Below, piece after piece: positions 49,448-58,382 of a DNA stretch of 64,000 nucleotides (within the stretch, counting starts at the first letter, position 1; the number at the start of each line of letters is the position of its first letter). The notes beneath the pieces were generated by a model that was given only the letters and a program-made list of their open reading frames with translations, was not told the DNA's origin and made no database searches. Made by a program: the position numbers and the translations under genes. The DNA lies in the NCBI RefSeq assembly GCF_004022565.1, contig NZ_CP022987.1:186001-250000 (forward strand). Reading direction: 5' to 3'. The stretch is from Pollutimonas thiosulfatoxidans (GTDB taxonomy: Bacteria; Pseudomonadota; Gammaproteobacteria; Burkholderiales; Burkholderiaceae_B).

Positions 49448-50851
49448 ATGACCAATAACTCCAATCCGGCGCTGGACGCCGACGGCATCAATGCTGCGCG
49501 GGCACATCTTGCGCAGCCCGGCTGGTTGCCTTTGCTGCGCCGGCTGCACTTCTACATCGGGCTGCTGGTCGGCCCTTTCATTCTGGTTGCCGCCGCCAGT
49601 GGCGTGCTGTATGCCTTGACGCCTCAGATCGAGGATGTCGTCTATCGCCACGCGCTTTACACCCCCAATAGCGGAACAGCCTTGCCCTTGGCCGAGCAGG
49701 TCGCGGTAGCCAGCGAGATCGTGGGTGGCGATGGCACCCTGTTTGCGGTCCGCCCAGCGGCCGGACCCGGCACGACAACGCGAGTAATGTTTGTGTCCAG
49801 AAATACCGGGCCGTCCGAAAGCCGGGCGATTTTCATCGACCCCGCTACGGCGGAGGTGCGCGGCGACCTGGGCGTGTACGGCACCAGCGGCGTGCTGCCT
49901 ATACGCAGCTGGATCGATCAATTTCACCGCGGATTGCACCTGGGCGATACAGGCCGCCTGTACAGCGAGCTGGCGGCATCCTGGCTATGGATCGTGGCCC
50001 TGGGCGGACTGGTGTTGTGGTGGTCGGCACGGCGCCGCGCGCGTGCTGCTGCCGGTGTTCGACCGGCAGTCGGCGCCACACTGCGCCGTCGTCACGGTAC
50101 GCTGGGTGCCTGGGCCTTGATCGGCTTCCTGTTCTTCTCGGTTACGGGGCTCACCTGGTCGCAGCATGCAGGCGGCAATATTTCCGTGCTGCGCGCCCAT
50201 TACGGTTGGGGCACGCCCTCCGTCTCCACCGCCCTCGATCAGAAGCCGTCCATGCCGGTCGACGAGCATGCCCATCATGGTCATGGTGCCAAGGCCGCCC
50301 TGTCGGTTGGTGCCGATCCAGCCATGTTCGATACGGTATTGCTGGCGGCGCGCCAGGCCGGCATCGATGCCGACAAGCTGGAGATCCGTCCTCCTGCGGC
50401 CGCAGGCAAGGCATGGACGGTGACGGAGATCGACCGCAGCTGGCCTACACAGGTAGACGCCGTGGCCATAGACCCGCGCGACCTGTCGGTGGTCGACCAG
50501 ACCTATTTCAATGAATTTCCGCTGGCGGCCAAGTTAACGCGTTGGGGCATAGATGCGCACATGGGCGCCTTGTTCGGCGTGGCGAATCAATTGATACTGA
50601 TTGTCTTCGCGGTGTGCCTGATCGTCATGATCGTGTGGGGCTACGCCATGTGGTGGCGCAAGCGGCCCACGCAGAAGCGCGCAGCAATGCCTGCACCCCG
50701 AGGGGTATTGGCATTGCTGCGCGATATGCCTGCGCGGGTATGGCTGCCCTTGTTGATCGTGGCGGCGTCGCTGGGCTGGTTTCTTCCTTTGCTGGGTATC
50801 AGTCTGTTGGCCTTCCTGATCGTGGACGCCGTCGTGATGTCCAGGCCTTGA
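49448..50851 (+). CDS. PepSY-associated transmembrane protein
   Basis: A 467-residue inner-membrane protein of the PepSY-TM family: four or five hydrophobic segments, with HFYIGLLVGPFILVAAASGVLYA at the start, WLWIVALGGLVLWWSARR, LGAWALIGFLFFSVTGLTWS, and NQLILIVFAVCLIVMIVWGYAMWW followed by a final hydrophobic pair. A periplasmic loop near residues 268-283 is histidine-rich (DEHAHHGHG), a likely metal site. Family members accompany siderophore-reduction or copper genes. The WxLHRGLH-like DQFHRGLHLG motif is present. Its stop directly abuts that of convergent gst. Confidence 0.87.
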   Translation: MTNNSNPALDADGINAARAHLAQPGWLPLLRRLHFYIGLLVGPFILVAAASGVLYALTPQIEDVVYRHALYTPNSGTALPLAEQVAVASEIVGGDGTLFAVRPAAGPGTTTRVMFVSRNTGPSESRAIFIDPATAEVRGDLGVYGTSGVLPIRSWIDQFHRGLHLGDTGRLYSELAASWLWIVALGGLVLWWSARRRARAAAGVRPAVGATLRRRHGTLGAWALIGFLFFSVTGLTWSQHAGGNISVLRAHYGWGTPSVSTALDQKPSMPVDEHAHHGHGAKAALSVGADPAMFDTVLLAARQAGIDADKLEIRPPAAAGKAWTVTEIDRSWPTQVDAVAIDPRDLSVVDQTYFNEFPLAAKLTRWGIDAHMGALFGVANQLILIVFAVCLIVMIVWGYAMWWRKRPTQKRAAMPAPRGVLALLRDMPARVWLPLLIVAASLGWFLPLLGISLLAFLIVDAVVMSRP

Positions 50852-51556
50852 TCAGGGCCGTGCCGGTATGTTCAAGCCTTTGACGACTGCCGGCCGGTTC
50901 ACGAACGCATCGAGCGCGCGGGCGACATTCCGGAAGTCCTCAAAGCCGACGAGCTCGCCGGCTTCGTAGAAGCCAACCAGGTTTCGTACCCAGGGGAAGG
51001 TCGCGATGTCGGCAATCGTATAGGCGTCGCCCATGATCCATTCGCGCTCGGCCAGCCGTTCTTCCAGCACGCCCAACAGTCGCCGGGATTCAGCGACATA
51101 GCGATCGCGTGGACGCTTGTCTTCATAGTCTTTGCCGGCAAACTTATGGAAGAAGCCCAACTGCCCGAACATGGGGCCGATGCCGCCCATCTGGAACATC
51201 AGCCACTGCAGGGTCTCGTATCGGCCCGCCGTATCTTGCGGCAAGAACTGCCCGGACTTCCCGGCCAGGTAGACCAATATGGCACCCGACTCGAACAAGG
51301 GCAGGGGCTTGCCGTCAGGTCCGTTCGGATCGATGATCGCCGGGATCTTGTTATTGGGATTAAGCGACAGAAACTCGGGTGTCATCTGATCGTCGGTTTC
51401 AAAGCTGACCAGGTGTGGTTCGTAGGGCAGCCCGGTTTCTTCGAGCATTATCGACACCTTCACCCCATTGGGTGTCGGCAAGGAATACAGTTGGATGCGG
51501 TCGGGGTGGCGGGCCGGCCACTTGGCGCTAATGGGAAATGCTTGCAGGTCGTTCAT
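50852..51556 (-). CDS. Glutathione S-transferase (YghU/Ure2p-like)
   Basis: A 234-residue cytosolic GST. The thioredoxin-like N-terminal domain reads RIQLYSLPTPNGVKVSIMLEE and later NPNNKIPAI, FESGAILVYLAGK, the Nu-class/YfcG-YghU arrangement in which TPN replaces a catalytic serine or tyrosine; the helical C-terminal domain follows with MGDAYTIADIATFPWV. Such enzymes reduce disulfides of glutathione. A GAGGA site supports the ATG beginning MNDLQAFPI. Its 5' end overlaps the 3' end of the PabC-like gene by 29 bases, suggesting one transcript from the UvrA end. Confidence 0.9.
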   Translation of the reverse strand: MNDLQAFPISAKWPARHPDRIQLYSLPTPNGVKVSIMLEETGLPYEPHLVSFETDDQMTPEFLSLNPNNKIPAIIDPNGPDGKPLPLFESGAILVYLAGKSGQFLPQDTAGRYETLQWLMFQMGGIGPMFGQLGFFHKFAGKDYEDKRPRDRYVAESRRLLGVLEERLAEREWIMGDAYTIADIATFPWVRNLVGFYEAGELVGFEDFRNVARALDAFVNRPAVVKGLNIPARP

Positions 51557-52211
51557 GCGGAAAATCCTCGGAGGAAGAAAGGCGCGCGTCCAGCCAGCCG
51601 CGTAGGGCGTTGGATACACGCAGGGCGGGGGAACTGATCAGATCGACTTTAGTAAGTGTTGCTTCGCGGACCAGGCCCTGTTCCAGCAAGGCCTGGCGCT
51701 GCACGCCGGGCAGCAGCCCGCAAGACAGTGCCGGCGTCAACCATTGCCCGGCGCCATCCTGCACATAGATATTGCTGCGGCTGCCTTCACAGAGTTGGTG
51801 TTCGGCGTTGCAGTAAATCACATCAAATACCGTGCCTTGCGCTTCCAGCCAAGCCTGCGCGGCACGGTACCAGGGCCTATGCGTGCTTTTGTGCCGTAGC
51901 CAGAATGGATTGGCGAGCAAGGGGGTCGTTGCCAGGCGTACGCTGACGGGCTGTGGTGTGGCGGCCAGCGGACCGGATCGCACGTCGTAGGAACCGTCGG
52001 GGCTGACCAGCACACGTACACGATGCCCGGTATTGCGGTCCAGCGTACTGGCCAACTGCGGCAGGTGTTGACCGAACAAATCAGCGGGCCACCGGAAACC
52101 CAGGGCCTGGCACGAAGCCCGGAGGCGTTCGCGATGCCCGGCCAGCAAGGGCATGGCGCCGCCCGGGTCGACCCTTAGGGTCTCGATCAGTTGCACGGCA
52201 TCGGGCGTCAC
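51528..52211 (-). CDS. Aminotransferase class IV, PabC-like
   Basis: A 227-residue fold-type IV PLP enzyme. The likely Schiff-base lysine is K108 (LRHKSTHR), the glutamate is in CEGSRSNIYV and the phosphate-binding loop in TPALSCGLLPGVQRQALL. These fit 4-amino-4-deoxychorismate lyase (PabC) or the PabC-like half of PabB fusions, which make p-aminobenzoate for folate. No pabA or pabB is in the window, and other class IV enzymes (D-amino acid or branched-chain) are possible. It starts ten bases after the tandem uvrA stop and overlaps the GST gene. Confidence 0.82.
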   Translation of the reverse strand: MTPDAVQLIETLRVDPGGAMPLLAGHRERLRASCQALGFRWPADLFGQHLPQLASTLDRNTGHRVRVLVSPDGSYDVRSGPLAATPQPVSVRLATTPLLANPFWLRHKSTHRPWYRAAQAWLEAQGTVFDVIYCNAEHQLCEGSRSNIYVQDGAGQWLTPALSCGLLPGVQRQALLEQGLVREATLTKVDLISSPALRVSNALRGWLDARLSSSEDFPHERPASISH

Positions 52212-52221
52212 GCGGGCATCC

Positions 52222-55200
52222 TTATCTGGCAGTAAAGTTCATGAAGTCGGCCAGCACCGTACCGGTGTGCGACTGGCCTTTCCTGCTGATGACATGTTCT
52301 GGCGAACCCTGCGCCACCAGCTTGCCGCCGCCATTGCCGCCTTCGGGGCCCAGGTCCAGCAGCCAGTCCGCCTCGGCAATGATGTCCAGATTGTGCTCGA
52401 TGACGACGACGGTGTTGCCAGCAGCGACCAGCCGATGCAGGACATGAATCAGCTTCTCGACGTCGGCAATGGACAGGCCCACGGTAGGTTCATCCAATAC
52501 GTAGAGCGTGTGCGGAATACGCGAGGCGCGGCCGGTCTTGATCACCCCGTCCGTGAGCCTTGCCTTGGCCAGCTCGGTAACCAGCTTGATGCGTTGCGCT
52601 TCGCCGCCCGACAGCGTGGGCGACGGCTGACCCAGTGTCAGGTAGCCCAGGCCTACGTCCTGCATCAGTTGCAGGATGCGCGAGATGCGCGAGTGCGCGG
52701 CAAAGAACTCCACGGCCTCGTCGACTTCCATACGCAGAACCTCGCCGGCGCTCTTGCCGCGCCAGGTCACGTTGAGGGTGTCGCGATTGAATCGCTCTCC
52801 ATGGCAGGCGTCGCACAGGACTTTGACGTCAGGCAGGAAGCTCATTTCGATGGTGCGCATGCCCTGGCCTTCGCAGACCGGGCAGCGGCCCTCGCCGGTG
52901 TTGAAGGAGAAGCGCGCCGCAGTCCATCCGCGTACGCGCGCATCACGCGTGTCGGCAAACAGCTTGCGCACGTCATCCCAAAAACCCACATAGGTGGCAG
53001 GGCAGGAGCGGGGCGTCTTGCCGATGGGTGTTTGGTCCACTTCGAGCACACGGTCGATATGCTCCCATCCGGCTATGTCCACGCAGCCGCGCCAGACTGG
53101 TGCAGCTCGTGTTGACACGGCCGGCGCCAGGTTGTCGAGCAATACTTCGCGGGCCAGGGTGGACTTGCCTGATCCCGAGACGCCGGTCACGACGGTTAGC
53201 CGGCCGACCGGCAGGCTGGCGTCGACATTGTGCAGATTATGCAGATGCGCGCCCCGAACGGTAATCATGGGGGTATCGGCTGGAACCGGGCGGCGCGGCT
53301 GCAGCGGATGTTGCAGCGGATGCTTCAGATAGCGGCCCGTAACCGATGCCGCGCTGTCCATTAAGTCTTGTGCAGTGCCCTGGGCCACCACCATGCCGCC
53401 GCGCACACCGGCGCCGGGACCGATGTCAATAATGTGGCTGGCACGTCGTATGGTGTCCTCATCGTGCTCTACGACGACCAATGTATTGCCATTGCCTTCC
53501 AGCGCAGCGAGCGCGTTCAGCAGAATCTGGTTGTCGCGCGGATGCAGCCCTATGGTGGGTTCGTCCAGCACATAGCAGACGCCTTGCAGGTTGGATCCAA
53601 GTTGCGCGGCCAGGCGGATGCGCTGGGCCTCGCCGCCGGACAAGGTGGGTGCCGCGCGGTCCAGGGCCAGATAGCCCAGGCCCACTTCCAGCATGAAGTC
53701 CAGGCGCCCGCGAATTTCGGTCAGTATGTCGCGGGCGATTTCCACTTCGCGTCCGCGGCTGACCACGCCGGTAAAGAAGGTTTGCGCATCCGACACGGGC
53801 AAGGCGGCCAGCTCGGCGATAGAGCGGTCGCGCCACAGGAAGGCGCGCGAGACCGGGTTCAGCCGTTCGCCATGGCAACTGCTGCAGGTCTCCGTCTTGC
53901 CTTCGTACCAGGCGTTCCAGGCGGTTTCCTCACCCGTTTGTTCGGCATCGAAGCCGGCCAGCTGCAAGCCGGTGCCAAAGCAGGCCGTGCACCAGCCGTG
54001 CTTGGAGTTGTACGAGAACATGCGGGGATCCGGCTCGGGGAAGCTGGTGCCGCAACTGGGGCAGGCGCGCTTGACCGAAAAATGCAATTGTTGTGCAGTG
54101 GCGCTCGGTGCGCCGTCGCGCCGCTCGTCGATGGATGCATCCTGCTTGTCGGTCAGGCCAACCAGGATGCTCATGCTGCCCTGGCCATGCTGCAAGGCGC
54201 TGCGTATTGCGGTTCGCAATGCCGGCTCGTCCTTGGGGTCGACCACCAGGTCGGCCACGGGCAGTTCTATGGTGTGTTCCTTGTACCGGTCCAGGCGCGG
54301 CCAGGGCGCAACCGGAATGAACTCGCCGTCCACCCGTAAATGGCTGTGACCATGCCCCGCCGCCCATTTCGCCAGGTCTGTGTAATAGCCCTTGCGCGCA
54401 CTCACCAAGGGCGCCAGGATGCCTATGTGCTGCCCCTTGCAGCGGGTGGCGATCTGCGCGGTGATCTGTTCGGTGGTTTGCGGCTCGACCGCAACGTGGC
54501 AAGTCGGGCACATCTGTGTTCCCAGCTTCACATACAGCAAGCGCAGGAAATGATGGATCTCCGTCATGGTCGCTACGGTGGACTTGCGGCCGCCGCGGCT
54601 GGTGCGTTGTTCGATGGCGACTGTTGGGGGTATGCCATAGATGGCGTCTACGTCGGGTTTGCCGGCGGGCTGGACGATGGCCCGGGCGTAGGCATTCAGC
54701 GATTCCAGATAGCGGCGCTGCCCTTCATTGAACAAAATATCGAAAGCCAGCGTAGATTTGCCCGATCCGGACACCCCCGTTATGACAGTGAAGGTATCGC
54801 GAGGAATGCTGACGTTGATGCCTTTCAGGTTGTGTTCGCGCGCGTTGACGATGTCTATGCTTTGCGTTGTGCCGCGCTTGCGTCGCAGCGCTGTCTGCAA
54901 CGGCGTGCCTGGCTGATCCAGATACGGCGTCGTGGGCTCGGCCAGCACCCGGGCCTGCTGCGATTTGTCTTCGTAAACGATGGCGCTGGTGTAGTCGGTC
55001 AGTGCCTGGCCGGTGTGCGAGGCAGTGTTGCGCATCAGCTCTTCAGGCGAGCCGACACCGACGATTTCTCCGCCCGCGTCGCCGCCCTCCGGTCCCAGGT
55101 CGATCAGCCAGTCGGCCGCACGGATGACATCCAGATTATGTTCGATGATCAGCAAGGAATGGCCGGCAGCCAGCAGCTTGCGAAACGCGCGCATCAATCT

Positions 55201-57957
55201 GGCGACGTCATCAAAGTGCAAGCCGGTGGTGGGCTCATCGAAAAGAAAAAGACTGCCTTTCTTGGCGACCTTGGCGCTGGAAATGCCGCTGCGCGCGGCG
55301 CCCGCAAGGTGGCCCGCCAGCTTCAGGCGCTGCGCTTCTCCGCCCGACAGGGTAGGCACGGGCTGGCCCAGCCTCACATACTCCAGCCCCACGTCGGCCA
55401 GCGGGGCCAAGCCCCATTGCACATCGCGCAGGCCGGCAAAGAAGCCCAGTGCCTCGCTGATCGTCATTTCCAGTACTTCGTCTATTGAGGCGCTGCGCCC
55501 CAGGTGCTCGACCCGCACCTCGAGGATCTCCGGGCGGAAGCGCTTGCCGTCGCAGTCCGGGCAACGCAGGTAGACGTCCGACAGGAACTGCATCTCGACA
55601 TGCTCAAAGCCGGTGCCGCCACACGTGGGGCAACGGCCATCGCCGGTGTTGAAGCTGAAGGTGCCGGTGGTGTAGCCGCGTTCGCGCGCCAGTGGGGCCT
55701 GGGCAAAAAGCTTGCGGATGGGCTCGAAAGCGCCCACGTAGCTGGCCGGATTCGATCGGGCCGTCTTGCCGATGGGCGTCTGGTCCACCATCACCACATC
55801 GGCCAGTTGTTCGGCGCCCAGCAGGCGATCATGTTCGCCCGGGGCTTCGGTGGGCCTACCCTTCTGTTTGAGGATGGCCGGATACAGGACGTCCTGGATA
55901 AGGGTGGACTTGCCAGAGCCGGATACGCCGGTGATGCAGACCAGCCGTCCCAGGGGAATTGAGGCCGACACATTTTTCAGGTTGTTGGCACGCACGCCTT
56001 CCAGCAGCAGCCGGGGGGTGCTGTCGGCTACTGGCATGGGGCGTGGCGCTTCGACGCGGAGGCGGCCGCTTAAATAGTTTCCGGTCACCGTCTGGGCGTT
56101 GCGTAGTCGGGTTGGCGTGCCATCAAAGACGATCTGGCCGCCGCGCTCGCCGGGGCCGGGTCCGATATCCATGATGCGGTCGGCCGCAATCATGACCTGC
56201 GGGTCGTGTTCCACCACGACCAGGGTGTTGCCGTTGGCGCGCAGCCGATGCATGACCTGCACGACGCGGTGCATGTCGCGCGGGTGCAGGCCGATGGAGG
56301 GTTCGTCCAGGACAAACAAGGTGTTGACCAGAGACGTGCCCAGCGCAGTCGTCAGGTTGATGCGTTGCACTTCGCCGCCGGATAAAGTCCGGCTTTGGCG
56401 GTCCAGCGATAAATACCCCAGGCCAACATCGCACAGGAACTTCAGTCGGGTGCGCACCTCGTCCAGCAGCAGGTCTATGGCTGCGTCTATGCCGGTGCCG
56501 AAACTGATATCCACGAACATGTCGCGCACGCGGCTGATGGGCAGCCGCATCAAGTCGTGTATGCCCAGGCCCGGCAAGGCATCCAGCTGCTCGCGACTCC
56601 AGCGTGCGTGTACCGGCATGAAGCGCGGGTATCCGCCGTCATGCTCCGGCGCCGTGTCGCTGCCCAGCCGCCAAAGCGTCGCGTCCGGCTTGAGACGGGC
56701 GCCGCCGCAAGCGGGGCAGGGGGTATAACTGCGGTACTTCGACAGCAACACCCGCACATGCATCTTGTAGGCGCGTGATTCCAGCCAGTCAAAGAAGCGC
56801 TGCGCGCCGTACCACTGTGTCTTCCATGCGCTGGGGCCGCCTTTCCAGTCGGGCGTGCCATCGATCACCCAGCGCTGCTCGGTCTCGTCCAGATCTTTCC
56901 ATGGCGTATCCAGACGGACGCGCGCCGCAGGGGCGTACTGCTCCATTTCGGCCTGGCATTCTTTATAGCTGGCCGTTTGCCACGGCTTGATGGCACCTTC
57001 GCGCAGGGATTTGGTTTCGTCGGGAACGACCAGGCCATAATCGATGCCCATCACCCGGCCGAAGCCGCGGCATGACTCGCAGGCCCCCAAGGGAGAATTG
57101 AACGAAAAGGTGCTGGGCAGCGGTGTGCTGTACTCGATGTCGCAGTGCGCGCAGTGCAGATGCTTGCTGAAGCGCCATGCGGTTTCTTCCGCGCCTTGCT
57201 CGGCTGTGTCAGGCATTGCATAGACGGTGATGTGTCCATCGCCTTGCTTCAAGGCGGCATCCAGGGCCTCCATGACGCGTTGTGGTTCTGCCGACCCGAA
57301 GCGGAAACGGTCCTGGACCACATGAAGCACACGGAGCTTCTCCGCTTTGGCGGCGCGCTTGCCCTTGCCTTTGGTGGCTCGCTGCGGCGGCGTATGCAGG
57401 CGTGTTTCTTCATGATGGACACGGGTGTAGCCCTGTTGGTCGAGAAAGCCGCGTACTTCTTCTTCGGTATAGTTGGCGGGGATGATTACCGGAAAGGTAA
57501 TGACCAGGCGCGGATCTTCGGGACCGACCCGCGCCGCCAGTTGCTGTTGTATGGATTCTGGGTTGTCCCGCTGCACGCGCGTGCCGCAGCCCTGGCAATA
57601 TAAACGCCCCAGGCGGGCGTACAGCAGCTTCAGATGGTCGTTCAGCTCTGTCATGGTGCCCACGGTGCTGCGTGAATTGCGCACCGGGTTGACCTGATCG
57701 ATGGCAATGGCCGGCAAGATGCCTTCAATGCGGTCGACTTGCGGCTTGTCCATCCGATCGAGAAACTGCCGCGCATACGGCGAGAAGGTTTCCACGTAAC
57801 GACGCTGGCCTTCCGCATACAGCGTGTCGAAAGCCAAGGAGCTTTTGCCTGACCCCGAGACGCCGGTAATGACCAGCAGCTCACCGGTGTTGATGTCTAG
57901 GTTGAGATTCTTGAGATTGTTCTGGCGGGCGCCAAAGATGCGAATTTGAGAGCTCAT
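52222..57957 (-). CDS. Tandem (double-length) UvrA-type ABC ATPase
   Basis: UvrA recognises damaged DNA in nucleotide excision repair. This 1911-residue protein is twice the standard length (about 940): residues 1 to about 1030 and about 1031-1911 are each UvrA-like. Four Walker A motifs (GVSGSGKS near residues 35, 676, 1064, 1592) pair with four signatures (LSGGEVQR or LSGGEAQR near 525, 870, 1440, 1782). Zinc-finger CxxC sets occur in both halves (for example CAHCD...CESC; CPTCG...CPDCD; CPSCG...CTAC; CPVCE...CDAC). The first half has a basic insertion (KGKGKRAAKAEK, about residues 195-206). No ribosome site or LexA box is evident. The normal uvrA is presumably elsewhere, as ssb is not adjacent. 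Confidence 0.92.
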   Translation of the reverse strand: MSSQIRIFGARQNNLKNLNLDINTGELLVITGVSGSGKSSLAFDTLYAEGQRRYVETFSPYARQFLDRMDKPQVDRIEGILPAIAIDQVNPVRNSRSTVGTMTELNDHLKLLYARLGRLYCQGCGTRVQRDNPESIQQQLAARVGPEDPRLVITFPVIIPANYTEEEVRGFLDQQGYTRVHHEETRLHTPPQRATKGKGKRAAKAEKLRVLHVVQDRFRFGSAEPQRVMEALDAALKQGDGHITVYAMPDTAEQGAEETAWRFSKHLHCAHCDIEYSTPLPSTFSFNSPLGACESCRGFGRVMGIDYGLVVPDETKSLREGAIKPWQTASYKECQAEMEQYAPAARVRLDTPWKDLDETEQRWVIDGTPDWKGGPSAWKTQWYGAQRFFDWLESRAYKMHVRVLLSKYRSYTPCPACGGARLKPDATLWRLGSDTAPEHDGGYPRFMPVHARWSREQLDALPGLGIHDLMRLPISRVRDMFVDISFGTGIDAAIDLLLDEVRTRLKFLCDVGLGYLSLDRQSRTLSGGEVQRINLTTALGTSLVNTLFVLDEPSIGLHPRDMHRVVQVMHRLRANGNTLVVVEHDPQVMIAADRIMDIGPGPGERGGQIVFDGTPTRLRNAQTVTGNYLSGRLRVEAPRPMPVADSTPRLLLEGVRANNLKNVSASIPLGRLVCITGVSGSGKSTLIQDVLYPAILKQKGRPTEAPGEHDRLLGAEQLADVVMVDQTPIGKTARSNPASYVGAFEPIRKLFAQAPLARERGYTTGTFSFNTGDGRCPTCGGTGFEHVEMQFLSDVYLRCPDCDGKRFRPEILEVRVEHLGRSASIDEVLEMTISEALGFFAGLRDVQWGLAPLADVGLEYVRLGQPVPTLSGGEAQRLKLAGHLAGAARSGISSAKVAKKGSLFLFDEPTTGLHFDDVARLMRAFRKLLAAGHSLLIIEHNLDVIRAADWLIDLGPEGGDAGGEIVGVGSPEELMRNTASHTGQALTDYTSAIVYEDKSQQARVLAEPTTPYLDQPGTPLQTALRRKRGTTQSIDIVNAREHNLKGINVSIPRDTFTVITGVSGSGKSTLAFDILFNEGQRRYLESLNAYARAIVQPAGKPDVDAIYGIPPTVAIEQRTSRGGRKSTVATMTEIHHFLRLLYVKLGTQMCPTCHVAVEPQTTEQITAQIATRCKGQHIGILAPLVSARKGYYTDLAKWAAGHGHSHLRVDGEFIPVAPWPRLDRYKEHTIELPVADLVVDPKDEPALRTAIRSALQHGQGSMSILVGLTDKQDASIDERRDGAPSATAQQLHFSVKRACPSCGTSFPEPDPRMFSYNSKHGWCTACFGTGLQLAGFDAEQTGEETAWNAWYEGKTETCSSCHGERLNPVSRAFLWRDRSIAELAALPVSDAQTFFTGVVSRGREVEIARDILTEIRGRLDFMLEVGLGYLALDRAAPTLSGGEAQRIRLAAQLGSNLQGVCYVLDEPTIGLHPRDNQILLNALAALEGNGNTLVVVEHDEDTIRRASHIIDIGPGAGVRGGMVVAQGTAQDLMDSAASVTGRYLKHPLQHPLQPRRPVPADTPMITVRGAHLHNLHNVDASLPVGRLTVVTGVSGSGKSTLAREVLLDNLAPAVSTRAAPVWRGCVDIAGWEHIDRVLEVDQTPIGKTPRSCPATYVGFWDDVRKLFADTRDARVRGWTAARFSFNTGEGRCPVCEGQGMRTIEMSFLPDVKVLCDACHGERFNRDTLNVTWRGKSAGEVLRMEVDEAVEFFAAHSRISRILQLMQDVGLGYLTLGQPSPTLSGGEAQRIKLVTELAKARLTDGVIKTGRASRIPHTLYVLDEPTVGLSIADVEKLIHVLHRLVAAGNTVVVIEHNLDIIAEADWLLDLGPEGGNGGGKLVAQGSPEHVISRKGQSHTGTVLADFMNFTAR

Positions 57958-58004
57958 GCGTTTATGATAATCGTTATGATCCAGCGCGTGCGGCCAGGCC
58001 GGTT

Positions 58005-58034
58005 TTGTGCGGTGCGTCAGTATTGGAGTACAAT
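58005..58034 (+). promoter_or_regulatory. Candidate promoter of the small basic-protein gene
   Basis: TTGTGC (58005-58010), 18 bases, TACAAT (58029-58034). It lies in the gap divergent from the tandem UvrA gene and would give a leader of about 65 bases before the small frame. Confidence 0.45.
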
Positions 58035-58104
58035 TACTGGTTAACTAAATTCAAAGGGCCCGCACGTTTAGCGAGCCTTGCATGGTAGAAACACGGAGAT
58101 CATC

Positions 58105-58233
58105 ATGGCAGAAATCAAACGTACGCGTCGTAATACCCTGGAACGCCGGTGCTTGGGCAAAGCTTTCAAGCGCCTTTTCGTTCGTTCACCCAAGGGCGTT
58201 TTCAAGATGCTCGAAAAAGTGAAACGCGCCTGA
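58105..58233 (+). CDS. Small basic protein, 42 residues, unknown function
   Basis: A short frame from ATG to TGA with a GGAG ribosome site (58095-58098) six bases upstream. The product starts MAEIKRTRRNTLERRCLGKA and ends LEKVKRA; it is strongly positive (about 15 lysine or arginine residues of 42), has one cysteine and no hydrophobic segment. It could bind nucleic acid or a membrane surface, or be a ribosome-associated peptide; I do not recognise a family. It has its own plausible promoter and a strong terminator 63 bases past the stop, so it reads as an independent transcription unit. Confidence 0.68.
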   Translation: MAEIKRTRRNTLERRCLGKAFKRLFVRSPKGVFKMLEKVKRA

Positions 58234-58296
58234 TTATCGCGCGGTCGATACAACCCTGGAAGCCTCGCGGTTGTATCCGTAAGTAAGGTTGGCAAG

Positions 58297-58330
58297 AAAT
58301 CCACAGATCCACGGTCTGTGGATTTTTTTT
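58297..58330 (+). terminator. Strong intrinsic terminator after the small basic-protein gene
   Basis: AAATCCACAG (58297-58306) and CTGTGGATTT (58316-58325) form a perfect ten-base-pair stem around a nine-base loop, followed by T to position 58330 (eight T in a row from 58323). It lies directly upstream of the glycosyltransferase gene, which therefore needs its own promoter or read-through. Confidence 0.85.
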
Positions 58331-58382
58331 GTCCTATGATGGACGGCCTGAGCCAAACTATAACGATAGAAAAGAAACGACC

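Noticed and set aside
57958..58104. LexA (SOS) box in front of the tandem UvrA
   Set aside because: No CTGT-N8-ACAG match or close variant could be seen on either strand.
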